Positions 55,295-63,187 of a DNA stretch of 64,000 bases are shown one piece after another. The stretch comes from Methylophilales bacterium. Its GTDB lineage: Bacteria; Pseudomonadota; Gammaproteobacteria; Burkholderiales; Methylophilaceae. Every line of letters starts with the position of its first letter. Position 1 is the first letter of the stretch. The notes under the pieces are model-generated. The model saw only the letters and a program-made list of their open reading frames with translations. It had not been told where the DNA came from and ran no database searches. The position numbers and the translations under genes are program-made. Where the stretch lies: positions 124,001-188,000 of the forward strand of contig CP081940.1 of the NCBI GenBank assembly GCA_019823025.1, in the 5' to 3' direction.

Positions 55295-56532
55295 AAAAAA
55301 ATTCACCCGCTAAAGTTTTGTTCGCAAGTTTGGCGGGTACCACTATTGAATTCTTTGATTTTTACATTTATGCAAATGCCGCTGTTTTAGTATTTCCCTC
55401 ACTTTTTTTTGCTGCCTCTACCCAGTCAACAGAAATGCTTCAATCACTTGCCACCTTTGCTGTTGCCTTCTTTGCGAGACCATTAGGCTCTGCATTCTTT
55501 GGTCACTTTGGTGATCGTATTGGTAGAAAAACAACCCTAGTAGCTGCATTACTCACCATGGGTGTTTCAACCGTTGCAATTGGCTTACTCCCAACATATC
55601 AATCCATTGGTATTTTTGCCCCGATTCTTTTAGTTATTTGTCGTTTTGGTCAAGGCTTTGGTCTGGGAGGAGAGTGGGGTGGTGCCGTTTTACTAGCTGT
55701 TGAGAATGCCCCTCCTGAGAAAAAAGCTTGGTATGGTATGTTCCCTCAGCTAGGTGCCCCAATTGGGCTGATCCTCTCTGGCGGTATTTTTCTATACTTA
55801 TCGAGCACAATGACGGAAACTGAATTCTTTGATTATGGCTGGAGAATACCTTTTCTCTTGAGCTCTGTTCTAATTTTAATTGGTCTATATGTAAGGTTAA
55901 CAATTCTCGAAACACCAGAATTTATAGAGAACCAAAGAAATAAAAAAACTATAGCTGTTCCATTTGTTGAGGTGTTTAAGAATTATAGGACACCCATGAT
56001 TCTAGGAACATTTATCGCATTAGCAACGTTCGTACTTTTTTACTTAATGACTGTTTATATTGCGAGTTGGGCGATTACAGACCTAAATATTAATCGTGAA
56101 GATTTTTTAGGCAATCAAATTGAATCTGTTCTGCTCTTTGCTTTATTTATTCCTATTTCAGCAGTTCTTGCCGACCGCTATGGAAGAAAGTTAATTTTAA
56201 TCATGGCTTCACTGGGTATTATTTTATTCGGATTGGTGCTTGGTCCATTACTTAACACTAGCCTTCTTTTGACTCTTTGTATTGGGATGGCGCTAATGGG
56301 ATTCACTTATGGTCCTCTAGGAACAATCCTATCAGAACTTTATCCGACGAATGTAAGGTACACAGGCTCTTCTTTATCATTTAATTTCGCGGGCATTGTG
56401 GGCGCTTCATTTGCACCATTTATCGCACTCTGGCTCTCGAGTAATTTTGGTGTCCATTACGTAGGTTATTACTTAGCACTTGCCGCTATAATATCTCTAC
56501 TAGCTACATATTTATCTTCAAAAGCTAAATAA
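55291..56532 (+). CDS. MHS-family major facilitator transporter
   Basis: A 413-residue inner-membrane symporter with 12 predicted helices. The metabolite:proton symporter signature GHFGDRIGRKTTL lies after helix 2, and TTIEFFDFYIY marks the MHS subfamily (compare ShiA, ProP, YdfJ). RFGQGFGLGGEWGGA near residue 120 is also typical. It overlaps the PAS gene by four bases, tying it to the redox island. Members import organic acids or zwitterions; the substrate here may be what the molybdoenzyme acts on, which is inference. Confidence 0.88.
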   Translation: MKKNSPAKVLFASLAGTTIEFFDFYIYANAAVLVFPSLFFAASTQSTEMLQSLATFAVAFFARPLGSAFFGHFGDRIGRKTTLVAALLTMGVSTVAIGLLPTYQSIGIFAPILLVICRFGQGFGLGGEWGGAVLLAVENAPPEKKAWYGMFPQLGAPIGLILSGGIFLYLSSTMTETEFFDYGWRIPFLLSSVLILIGLYVRLTILETPEFIENQRNKKTIAVPFVEVFKNYRTPMILGTFIALATFVLFYLMTVYIASWAITDLNINREDFLGNQIESVLLFALFIPISAVLADRYGRKLILIMASLGIILFGLVLGPLLNTSLLLTLCIGMALMGFTYGPLGTILSELYPTNVRYTGSSLSFNFAGIVGASFAPFIALWLSSNFGVHYVGYYLALAAIISLLATYLSSKAK

Positions 56533-56537
56533 ATTAT

Positions 56538-57116
56538 ATGCATAAATTTCTTGAATTATATGAGTATGTTTTAAAACTAGCTGGCCATGCAAAGGCTAAA
56601 TATTATTTATTTATTTTAAGTGTTTCAGAGTCATCTTTTTTTCCAATTCCACCCGATGTGATGTTGTTACCTATGTGCCTATCAAACCCAAAAAAAGCAT
56701 GGCGATTTGCCCTCATTACAACGATTGGTTCAGTACTTGGAGGCGTTATTGGTTATCTCATAGGTGTTTATGCGTTTGGATTTATTGAGCCCTATTTATA
56801 TAATTGGGGTTATATACCAGCCTACGAAAGGGCGGTACAGTGGTTTGAGGAGTGGGGGTTTTGGGCGATATTTATCGCAGGTTTTTCACCTATCCCATAC
56901 AAGGTCTTTACGATAGCCGGAGGCGCACTTGCCATGCCATTATTGCCATTTATTATTGCCTCAGTTATAGGTAGGGGAGCTCGGTTTTATTTAGTTGCAT
57001 TGTTTGTCATTATGTTTGGGCAAAAGGCAGATACTTTAATTAGACAGCATATGACCAAACTCGTATGGGGTACGGTTTTAATCATTCTTCTTTTATTACT
57101 TTTATTTAAGGTATAA
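56538..57116 (+). CDS. YqaA/DedA-type membrane protein
   Basis: A 192-residue inner-membrane protein with about five helices, of the VTT/SNARE-associated (DedA) superfamily. Typical features are SESSFFPIPPDVMLLPM at the start, GSVLGGVIGYLIG in the middle, and FIAGFSPIPYKVFTIAGGAL, with the re-entrant-loop glycines and prolines. It matches the YqaA branch. DedA relatives affect lipid translocation and membrane potential. It begins six bases after the transporter gene. Confidence 0.85.
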   Translation: MHKFLELYEYVLKLAGHAKAKYYLFILSVSESSFFPIPPDVMLLPMCLSNPKKAWRFALITTIGSVLGGVIGYLIGVYAFGFIEPYLYNWGYIPAYERAVQWFEEWGFWAIFIAGFSPIPYKVFTIAGGALAMPLLPFIIASVIGRGARFYLVALFVIMFGQKADTLIRQHMTKLVWGTVLIILLLLLLFKV

Positions 57117-57174
57117 ATTGTTGTTCTAAATTATAAGGTGTAGGATTAAAAAATTATTCATTCCTGGCTATATT

Positions 57175-57672
57175 ATGAAAATATCAAAAATTACAATTTC
57201 ATTCTTACTCGTTTTAAGTTTATTTTTAACAGGATGTGAGACTGTAAAAGATATTACTGATCCACTTGATGATGATAACGATGAATCAAATAATATTTCA
57301 AGTGATACTATTGAAGTTAATGTTGAGGAAATAAATCTTTATTTTGTAAGGCCTGCCGACCCTTTAACGATTGGTCAAGATGTTGAGCTCTATGTTGACG
57401 ATGATGAGATTGGGGAGTTAACCTATAACACCAAAATCCAAACTTCAGTAAAAAAACCAGGGACTTATGAATTAGCAACCAAGGTAGGGTGGAGTTTTAG
57501 TGCGCCAGTCACAGGATTAGGTGGCGCTTGTAAATACGAAGGCGATTTTAAGTTTACTGAAAAAAACTATTATTTTAAGGTTGTTTTTGAACCAGGACTG
57601 CTTTGTGGCGAGCATGAAATAATTGGAATTTTAGAGTCTGAATATTTAGGTCTTGTAGCAGATATAGACTAA
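57175..57672 (+). CDS. Lipoprotein, DUF2846-like
   Basis: A 165-residue lipoprotein with the signal LVLSLFLTGC (lipobox cysteine 20) and an acidic linker (DPLDDDNDESNN). A beta-rich domain follows, beginning INLYFVRPADPLTIGQDVELYVDDDEIGEL and ending FKVVFEPGLLCGEHEIIG. This resembles the DUF2846 family of periplasmic lipoproteins. It stands alone, followed by the opposite-strand tRNA-Lys. Function unknown. Confidence 0.7.
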   Translation: MKISKITISFLLVLSLFLTGCETVKDITDPLDDDNDESNNISSDTIEVNVEEINLYFVRPADPLTIGQDVELYVDDDEIGELTYNTKIQTSVKKPGTYELATKVGWSFSAPVTGLGGACKYEGDFKFTEKNYYFKVVFEPGLLCGEHEIIGILESEYLGLVADID

Positions 57673-57673
57673 C

Positions 57674-57749
57674 TGGTAGGGGATGCGAGGTTCGAACTCG
57701 CGACAAATTGATTAAGAGTCAACTGCTCTACCAACTGAGCTAATCCCCC
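57674..57749 (-). tRNA. tRNA-Lys (anticodon CTT)
   Basis: On the minus strand the acceptor GGGGGAT pairs with ATCCCCT (one G-T). The D arm is GCTCAGTTGGTAGAGC. The anticodon arm is GTTGA-CTCTTAA-TCAAT, giving CTT for AAG codons. The T arm CGCGAGTTCGAACCTCGC is intact and the 3' CCA is encoded. It lies just after the deacetylase-family gene on the same strand and may share its transcript. Confidence 0.96.
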
Positions 57750-57759
57750 AAACTTTTTT

Positions 57760-58809
57760 TTAATTATCTATGTTTGTTGAAATTAAAACATTAAGAATTT
57801 TTTGAACTGATTGAGAAACATTGTCAGCATTGTATCCTCCCTCAAGCATATAAAGCGTTCTTCCATCAGCATATTTTTGAGAGATATCTTGTAAGATCTC
57901 TGCTACAACACCATACCCCTCATCAGTATAGTTTAACTGCCCTAAAGGATCTCCCAGATGGGCATCAAAGCCTGCGGAGACTAATACAAATTCTGGTCTA
58001 AATTGATCCATTGCTGGTTTCAATTTTGAATTAAATGCTTTAATTACTTCATTATTACCACTCCCTTTAGGAAGCTCTACATTTAACGTATAACCTTCAC
58101 CTTCACCTTTGCCTATTTCATTTGGTCGACCAGTCCCAGGAAAAAGTGGATGCTGATGTACACTGAAATAAAACACGCTATTGTCTTCATAAAATATATC
58201 TTGCGTTCCATTACCATGATGAACATCAAAATCGACAATAAGAATTCTTTCTAATCCATATTTCTTTTGTAAGTATCTTGCGACAACAGCAACGCTGTTA
58301 TAAACACAAAAACCCATCCCCATTGAGGTTGATGCATGATGCCCTGGAGGCCGTACTAGCGCAAATGCAGAGGATAAATTACCAGCCATTATTTGATCAA
58401 CGGCTTCTAGACCTGCACCGACAGCTAATTTCGCGACAAGATTAGAATCTTTGGAAATAGGGGTGTCACCTGTACTTAAATAAGCCCTATTATTATTTAA
58501 TTGAGAAACTTGCCTATCTACTAACTCAATATATTCCTTTGAATGAGCTAAATTTAATTCCTCAACTGTTGCGACTTCAAAATTGGGCCAAATGGTATTT
58601 GATGTTATTTGATCATTGTTTTTAAGATCATGAATAACAGGAATTAAACGTTCAGGGCTCTCTGGATGATTTGGTCCTGTGTCATGTAATAGAAATATTT
58701 CATCATAAAAAATGCCAACTTTTTTATCATTCGCAGAAGAAATATTACTGAATGTTCCCATAATCATTGCAAGACAAAAGGTAAAATTTTTTATTTTTTT
58801 CATATACAA
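57760..58809 (-). CDS. Exported histone-deacetylase-family enzyme (AcuC/acetylpolyamine amidohydrolase-like)
   Basis: A zinc amidohydrolase of 349 residues. HPESPERLIPVIHDL opens the domain and LVRPPGHHAS holds the active-site histidine pair. The zinc ligands lie in LIVDFDVHHGNGTQ and SAGFDAHLGDPLG, and LEGGYNADN completes the site. A signal peptide (KNFTFCLAMIMGTFSNISSAND, residues 5-26) is clear, so the enzyme should act in the periplasm. That is unusual, since most bacterial members are cytoplasmic. The substrate may be an acetylated polyamine or amine, or another amide; not determinable here. Confidence 0.88.
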   Translation of the reverse strand: MYMKKIKNFTFCLAMIMGTFSNISSANDKKVGIFYDEIFLLHDTGPNHPESPERLIPVIHDLKNNDQITSNTIWPNFEVATVEELNLAHSKEYIELVDRQVSQLNNNRAYLSTGDTPISKDSNLVAKLAVGAGLEAVDQIMAGNLSSAFALVRPPGHHASTSMGMGFCVYNSVAVVARYLQKKYGLERILIVDFDVHHGNGTQDIFYEDNSVFYFSVHQHPLFPGTGRPNEIGKGEGEGYTLNVELPKGSGNNEVIKAFNSKLKPAMDQFRPEFVLVSAGFDAHLGDPLGQLNYTDEGYGVVAEILQDISQKYADGRTLYMLEGGYNADNVSQSVQKILNVLISTNIDN

Positions 58810-58838
58810 TTAATTATACTCAAAATGGTGTATGTAAA

Positions 58839-59546
58839 ATGAAAAAAACAAACTCCCTTTACGTTTCATCGCCTGTGAATGCACTTGTTAAAGGTATTTT
58901 GCGTGAAGATAAGACACTTAAAGAAGTACTTGAGCACGGAGATTTTGGTTTGGGTACGTTTAATGATCTAGATGGAGAGATGGTACTTCTAGATGGTGTT
59001 TTTTATGATCTTCACTCAGATGGAAAAACAAATGTAGCGGATATTAACCTTGAAACGCCCTATGCATGCGTGACACATTTTAAGCCTGAAACTTCGGTAA
59101 TTGTTGATGAAGAGCTTACTTTTGATACATTAAAAAAGAAAATAGACTCCTTATTCTTATCAAAAAACTTGATCTACGCGATTCAAGTTACCGGAAAATT
59201 TAAGTCAATTAAAGCAAGGTCTGTTCCAAAACAAGAGGCATATAGACCGTTAGTTGATGTCGCAGGTGACCAGAAAGAGTTTTTCTTCGAGGAGGAAGAA
59301 GGAACATTAGTTGGATTTTGGACACCTGATTTTATGCATTCAGTCACGGTACCTGACTATCACCTTCACTTTATATCAAATGATAAACAAAGAGGAGGAC
59401 ATTTACTTGAATTTTTATCTTCAAAGGTTGAGATTAAAATACAGCCTATAGAGCAACTCACCCTTGACCTTCCTCATAGTATTGAATATCTAACTGCGAG
59501 CTTAGACGAGGATATCAGTGATGATCTTGATAAAGCCGAACACTAA
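58839..59546 (+). CDS. Alpha-acetolactate decarboxylase
   Basis: Converts acetolactate to acetoin, diverting pyruvate carbon and consuming protons. The 235 residues match BudA/AlsD: GDFGLGTFNDLDGEMVLLDG near residue 34, a glutamate-containing region before GTLVGFWTPDF, and the zinc histidines in PDYHLHFIS and RGGHLLEF. Cytoplasmic, with no signal peptide. It is divergent from the deacetylase gene with about 30 bases between. No acetolactate synthase or butanediol dehydrogenase is nearby, so acetolactate would come from branched-chain amino acid synthesis. Confidence 0.93.
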   Translation: MKKTNSLYVSSPVNALVKGILREDKTLKEVLEHGDFGLGTFNDLDGEMVLLDGVFYDLHSDGKTNVADINLETPYACVTHFKPETSVIVDEELTFDTLKKKIDSLFLSKNLIYAIQVTGKFKSIKARSVPKQEAYRPLVDVAGDQKEFFFEEEEGTLVGFWTPDFMHSVTVPDYHLHFISNDKQRGGHLLEFLSSKVEIKIQPIEQLTLDLPHSIEYLTASLDEDISDDLDKAEH

Positions 59547-59610
59547 CAATGAATAAACGTATTATAAATAGGATGGTGATATTTTATTAGAGAACATATT
59601 TGGTGTTGTT

Positions 59611-59802
59611 GTGTTGGTAGCAGTAGGTTTAGTCATACTGTTACACCCAGATAAATTTCGCTATTCATCTAAACAAATAAAGCAGTTCATCTTTAGATAC
59701 TGGTGGATTTCCGTATTTGTACTTCTTGGTTATTTAACGATGGGAGAGTGGGAGCATCTAATCATCACACAAGAAAGTCACAGCAATGTAATAAAGGACT
59801 GA
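59611..59802 (+). CDS. Small membrane protein
   Basis: At least 63 residues with two hydrophobic segments (VLVAVGLVILL at the N terminus and WWISVFVLLGYLTMG in the middle) separated by a basic loop. No family recognised. The listed start is GTG at 59611; the frame is open further upstream (NIFGVV) without a standard start. It lies 64 bases after the decarboxylase and is probably co-transcribed. The following 257 bases to the next gene hold no gene that I can support. Confidence 0.4.
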   Translation: MLVAVGLVILLHPDKFRYSSKQIKQFIFRYWWISVFVLLGYLTMGEWEHLIITQESHSNVIKD

Positions 59803-60059
59803 TATGAAGAAACTAATATTACGTATTATAACTGTGCGCTCATTAACATTAATCTAATTAAACTCATGAATACTACTTCGTATAATGTATATTATGTTAA
59901 ATGAATTATTTAGATCAATATTAGTCCATTTAAAAGTAGTTAATTATAGTTCTGCTCTACTTGAGATATACTTATGTTTAACAACGAAACAAAATAAACA
60001 AAAACACCGAATAATTATCCGTCAGTTACATATGAGTTAATTAGGTTGCAAAGGAATAC

Positions 60060-60941
60060 ATGCAAAGTACATTAAGAAATTACCAATATCTTGGTTTAAT
60101 TATTATTATATGGGGATCATCCTTTGCGATGATGCATGAGTGTCTAGTTGGTGGACACTTTTCACCCGAGCAGACTGTTGGATATAGATTGGCAATAGGA
60201 TCAATTGTCTTGTTAATAGGCTGTATTTTTTGCCGAAAAAGCTTTCCTAAAACATTAACGCCGTGGGTTCATTTCTTTATATATGCCATCATTGGTAACA
60301 TTGTGCCCTTCTTGCTTATTTCTCGTGGTCAAATGCATATCACTTCAGGGATGACAGGCTTGTTAATGGCATTTGTACCTTTGGTTACTATGGTATTAGC
60401 ACATATTTTTCTGCCTAATAATGCTCTGAATCGTTATAAGATTTTAGGTTTCATACTTGGTATCTCTGGGGTACTCTTTATTTTAGCTCCATCTATTGGT
60501 GATGGAAAAAATACCGTTTTTGGAATCCTATTAATTTTAGGAGCAGCGGCTTCCTATGCGAGTCACGGTGTCGTAGTTGAGAGGTTTCCAAAATATGACC
60601 CGATTGTAGCTGCGACAGCCTCCTCTATTCTCGCTTGTTTTTTAGCGTTCGTAATTTGGCCTGATATGGTTCATCTAAATTTAGATGATATCCCATTAAA
60701 GACATCTCTAAATATGTTGGCGCTTGGTGTATTACCAACTGGATTAGGCGCTTTAATTTTCTTTAATTTAATCAATAATGCTGGGGCAACTTTTATTTCA
60801 AATATGAATTACGTTATCCCAGTATATGCCTTCACCCTGGGTGCTATTGTTCTAGGTGAGCCTGTGCTGTGGCAAAATCTATTAGCGCTTGTACTAATTG
60901 TTTTTGGTATTTTTGTCTCAAGAAGAAAAGTAAAAAGTTAA
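60060..60941 (+). CDS. EamA/DMT-superfamily transporter
   Basis: A 293-residue inner-membrane protein with ten predicted helices in two EamA repeats. IIIWGSSFAMMHECLVGGHFSP begins the first, and GLLMAFVPLVTMVLAHIFL closes it. GILLILGAAASYASHGVVVERF starts the second, with ISNMNYVIPVYAFTLGAIVLGEP near the end. Drug/metabolite exporters of this type remove amino acids or other metabolites. It is followed 15 bases later by the monooxygenase gene, suggesting linked roles. Substrate unknown. Confidence 0.9.
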   Translation: MQSTLRNYQYLGLIIIIWGSSFAMMHECLVGGHFSPEQTVGYRLAIGSIVLLIGCIFCRKSFPKTLTPWVHFFIYAIIGNIVPFLLISRGQMHITSGMTGLLMAFVPLVTMVLAHIFLPNNALNRYKILGFILGISGVLFILAPSIGDGKNTVFGILLILGAAASYASHGVVVERFPKYDPIVAATASSILACFLAFVIWPDMVHLNLDDIPLKTSLNMLALGVLPTGLGALIFFNLINNAGATFISNMNYVIPVYAFTLGAIVLGEPVLWQNLLALVLIVFGIFVSRRKVKS

Positions 60942-60955
60942 ATTGGGTTTTTATT

Positions 60956-62284
60956 ATGGCAGATAAGATAGACGTAATAATTATTGGTGCAGGAATAGCT
61001 GGAATTACCACAGCTTATTATTTGCAGAAAAATTTCCCAGGAATCAGATATAAGATACTTGATTCAAGAAGCTCGGCAGGTGGGACTTGGGATCAGATGA
61101 AATTTCCTGGTGTTCGCGCTGATAACGATATGTATACCTATGGTTTTAGTTTTAATCCATGGAAAGGCCCAATAATAGGAAGCGGACCGAATATCAGAGA
61201 CTATATAAATCAAACAGCGAACAAATTTAAAATTAAAAAAAATATAGTGTTTAATACTCAAGTAGCAGAACTTTCTTGGAGTAATAATTTATGGACAACA
61301 AAGACCGATAATAAAAATTATACTAGTCAATATGTTATTTGTTGCACTGGCTCACGCGATCGTAATAACCCTCATAAGCCTAAGTTTAAAGGGGAAAGTA
61401 AGTACAAAGGTAAAATTGTCCATACACAAGCTTGGGGAGATACAGACTATAAAGGTAAAACTGTGACTATTATTGGGAGTGGCTGTACCGCTATTACCAT
61501 GGCTCCCTCAATTATAAAAGAAGCTAAAAAAGTAACATTAGTGCAGCGCAGTCCTGCATGGATTATTGATATTGATAGCCAAGAAAAATCATCACGTGGT
61601 TACAAAACTTTTCAAGTCTTAAAAGATTATATATCTAGTAGGTTTTTTAAAAAATCACTTAGAAAAAAAATTATCGCTGCAGATCCTTATTACAACGACA
61701 AAACTACTCCATCATATGATTATTGGGATCAGCGCCCTGCTTCTAGTTTAGATCAGGATTATTTTAGGGCTGTTGAATCGAGCAAGGTAACAATTGAGCG
61801 CCAAGGAGTAAGTAATTGGGAAACAACTGGAGTTAAGTTGCAAGATGGAAAAGTTATCCATAGTGATTTAACTGTAATGGCCACAGGCGGTAACGCACAA
61901 TTATTGGGCGGCATTGATATTTTTGTTAATGATAAAAAAATTAATATTCACGATACTAGTTGGTACAGAGGAATGATGTTTAGTGGGTTGCCAAACCTTT
62001 TTGCACACGCAGGATACATAAATTTTAGTTGGACTGCGAGATGTGAAATAGTTAGTCAACGCATTTGTAAAACAATTAACTATATGAAGGAAAAAGGACT
62101 TAGCACTTGTACCGCCAAGTATTTGGGAGAAAGGACTACGCCATCAATACAGGCTAATTACGTATTAAGAGCTATGGATAAGTTTCCAAATAGGACGTAT
62201 AAGTTCTATCAAAATTATTTTGTAGAATATCTTATTTTTAAGTTTAGTAACATTGATGATGGCGCATTAGAATTTAAGAGATAG
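60956..62284 (+). CDS. Flavin-containing / Baeyer-Villiger-type monooxygenase
   Basis: An NADPH- and FAD-dependent oxygenase of 442 residues. VIIIGAGIAGITTAYYL (FAD site) starts at residue 8. GGTWDQMKFPGVRADNDMYTY is BVMO-like. FKGESKYKG with a later HTQAWGDTDYKGK resembles the BVMO fingerprint FxGxxxHxxxW with a longer spacer. TIIGSGCTAITMAP is the NADPH Rossmann motif. The ATG at 60956 is preferred to an in-frame upstream start inside the transporter gene. It might inactivate or catabolise ketones or aldehydes; substrate unknown. Confidence 0.87.
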   Translation: MADKIDVIIIGAGIAGITTAYYLQKNFPGIRYKILDSRSSAGGTWDQMKFPGVRADNDMYTYGFSFNPWKGPIIGSGPNIRDYINQTANKFKIKKNIVFNTQVAELSWSNNLWTTKTDNKNYTSQYVICCTGSRDRNNPHKPKFKGESKYKGKIVHTQAWGDTDYKGKTVTIIGSGCTAITMAPSIIKEAKKVTLVQRSPAWIIDIDSQEKSSRGYKTFQVLKDYISSRFFKKSLRKKIIAADPYYNDKTTPSYDYWDQRPASSLDQDYFRAVESSKVTIERQGVSNWETTGVKLQDGKVIHSDLTVMATGGNAQLLGGIDIFVNDKKINIHDTSWYRGMMFSGLPNLFAHAGYINFSWTARCEIVSQRICKTINYMKEKGLSTCTAKYLGERTTPSIQANYVLRAMDKFPNRTYKFYQNYFVEYLIFKFSNIDDGALEFKR

Positions 62285-62324
62285 CCCTCTACAAAAAAAA
62301 TCAACATATCTCAAAAAAAATAAT

Positions 62325-63185
62325 CTAGTCAAAGTCTTCGATACCCAGTCTTTGCATCACTATTTCCGCATTTTTTTTGCTTTCTGCAGCGGCCTTCTCA
62401 TCTCCAATTTTTGTATATAGCTCAACTTGAGCAATTAGTGTTTTAGCTAGATAATATTCTCCACCATTATCAATACAAAACTTTTCAAGCTTCTTCAGTG
62501 TTTCGATTGCTTTTGTTTGGTTCTTATCAAGATAATAGTATCTTGAAAGTTCAATGCTGCTATCAGCGTATTCACCCAGCATTCCAGTCTTTTGAAACAT
62601 TAATGTTGCTCTTAAGCCATATTCAACTGCTTTTGAAGCTTTATTTCTATAGAAGTATGTTTGAGCTAAGCCTTCATAACAAACAGCTCGCTCATTATCA
62701 TTTGAAGCCAATACCAAAGCTCTTGTATAGTAATCTTGAGCATCTAAAAATTCTTTAGTCCTAAGCATGTTAATACCTAATTGATACAAAAAACGGTGTT
62801 CATATTGAAGGTATTTACTGTTACCCAATTCTGCTGTCTGAAAACCATAAGTGAATGTCTTATTAGACCCTTTAAAGTCTCCAGAGTCTCTTTGTGTAAT
62901 GCCCTTGAAAAGAATTGCTTGCATTTGATCAGCTTGGATAGAAGCTTCCTTTTCGGCTATTTCAAAGTCTTTAATTGCCTGATCATTATTTCTAAGACGA
63001 AAATTAGCTTTACCCTTACAAAAGTTAGAATCGTATTTGTCTTTAACTGAATTCGCTGCTTTTAAAGCTTCCTCAAACTTACCTTTATTTAATTGTTTCT
63101 CACATTCATTATTCACATTATAAGCAAAAATATTGTTTGAATACAATAATGTAAAAGATAAAATTAATGTTAATTGTTTAATCAT
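62325..63185 (-). CDS. Periplasmic TPR protein
   Basis: A 286-residue protein with a signal peptide (LTLILSFTLLYSNNIFA, about residues 5-21) and at least five tetratricopeptide-like units, for example CKGKANFRLRNNDQAIKDFEIA and VCYEGLAQTYFYRNKASKAVEYG. A final unit in SIELSRYYYLDKNQTKAIETLKK is clear. It would scaffold a complex in the periplasm. It follows ligA by two bases on the minus strand, so it is co-transcribed with it although the functions are not obviously linked. Confidence 0.8.
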   Translation of the reverse strand: MIKQLTLILSFTLLYSNNIFAYNVNNECEKQLNKGKFEEALKAANSVKDKYDSNFCKGKANFRLRNNDQAIKDFEIAEKEASIQADQMQAILFKGITQRDSGDFKGSNKTFTYGFQTAELGNSKYLQYEHRFLYQLGINMLRTKEFLDAQDYYTRALVLASNDNERAVCYEGLAQTYFYRNKASKAVEYGLRATLMFQKTGMLGEYADSSIELSRYYYLDKNQTKAIETLKKLEKFCIDNGGEYYLAKTLIAQVELYTKIGDEKAAAESKKNAEIVMQRLGIEDFD

Positions 63186-63187
63186 TA

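Noticed and set aside
57760..59546. Acetoin utilisation operon (acuC with acetolactate decarboxylase)
   Set aside because: The deacetylase-family gene is divergent and encodes an exported protein, so a shared acetoin pathway is not supported.
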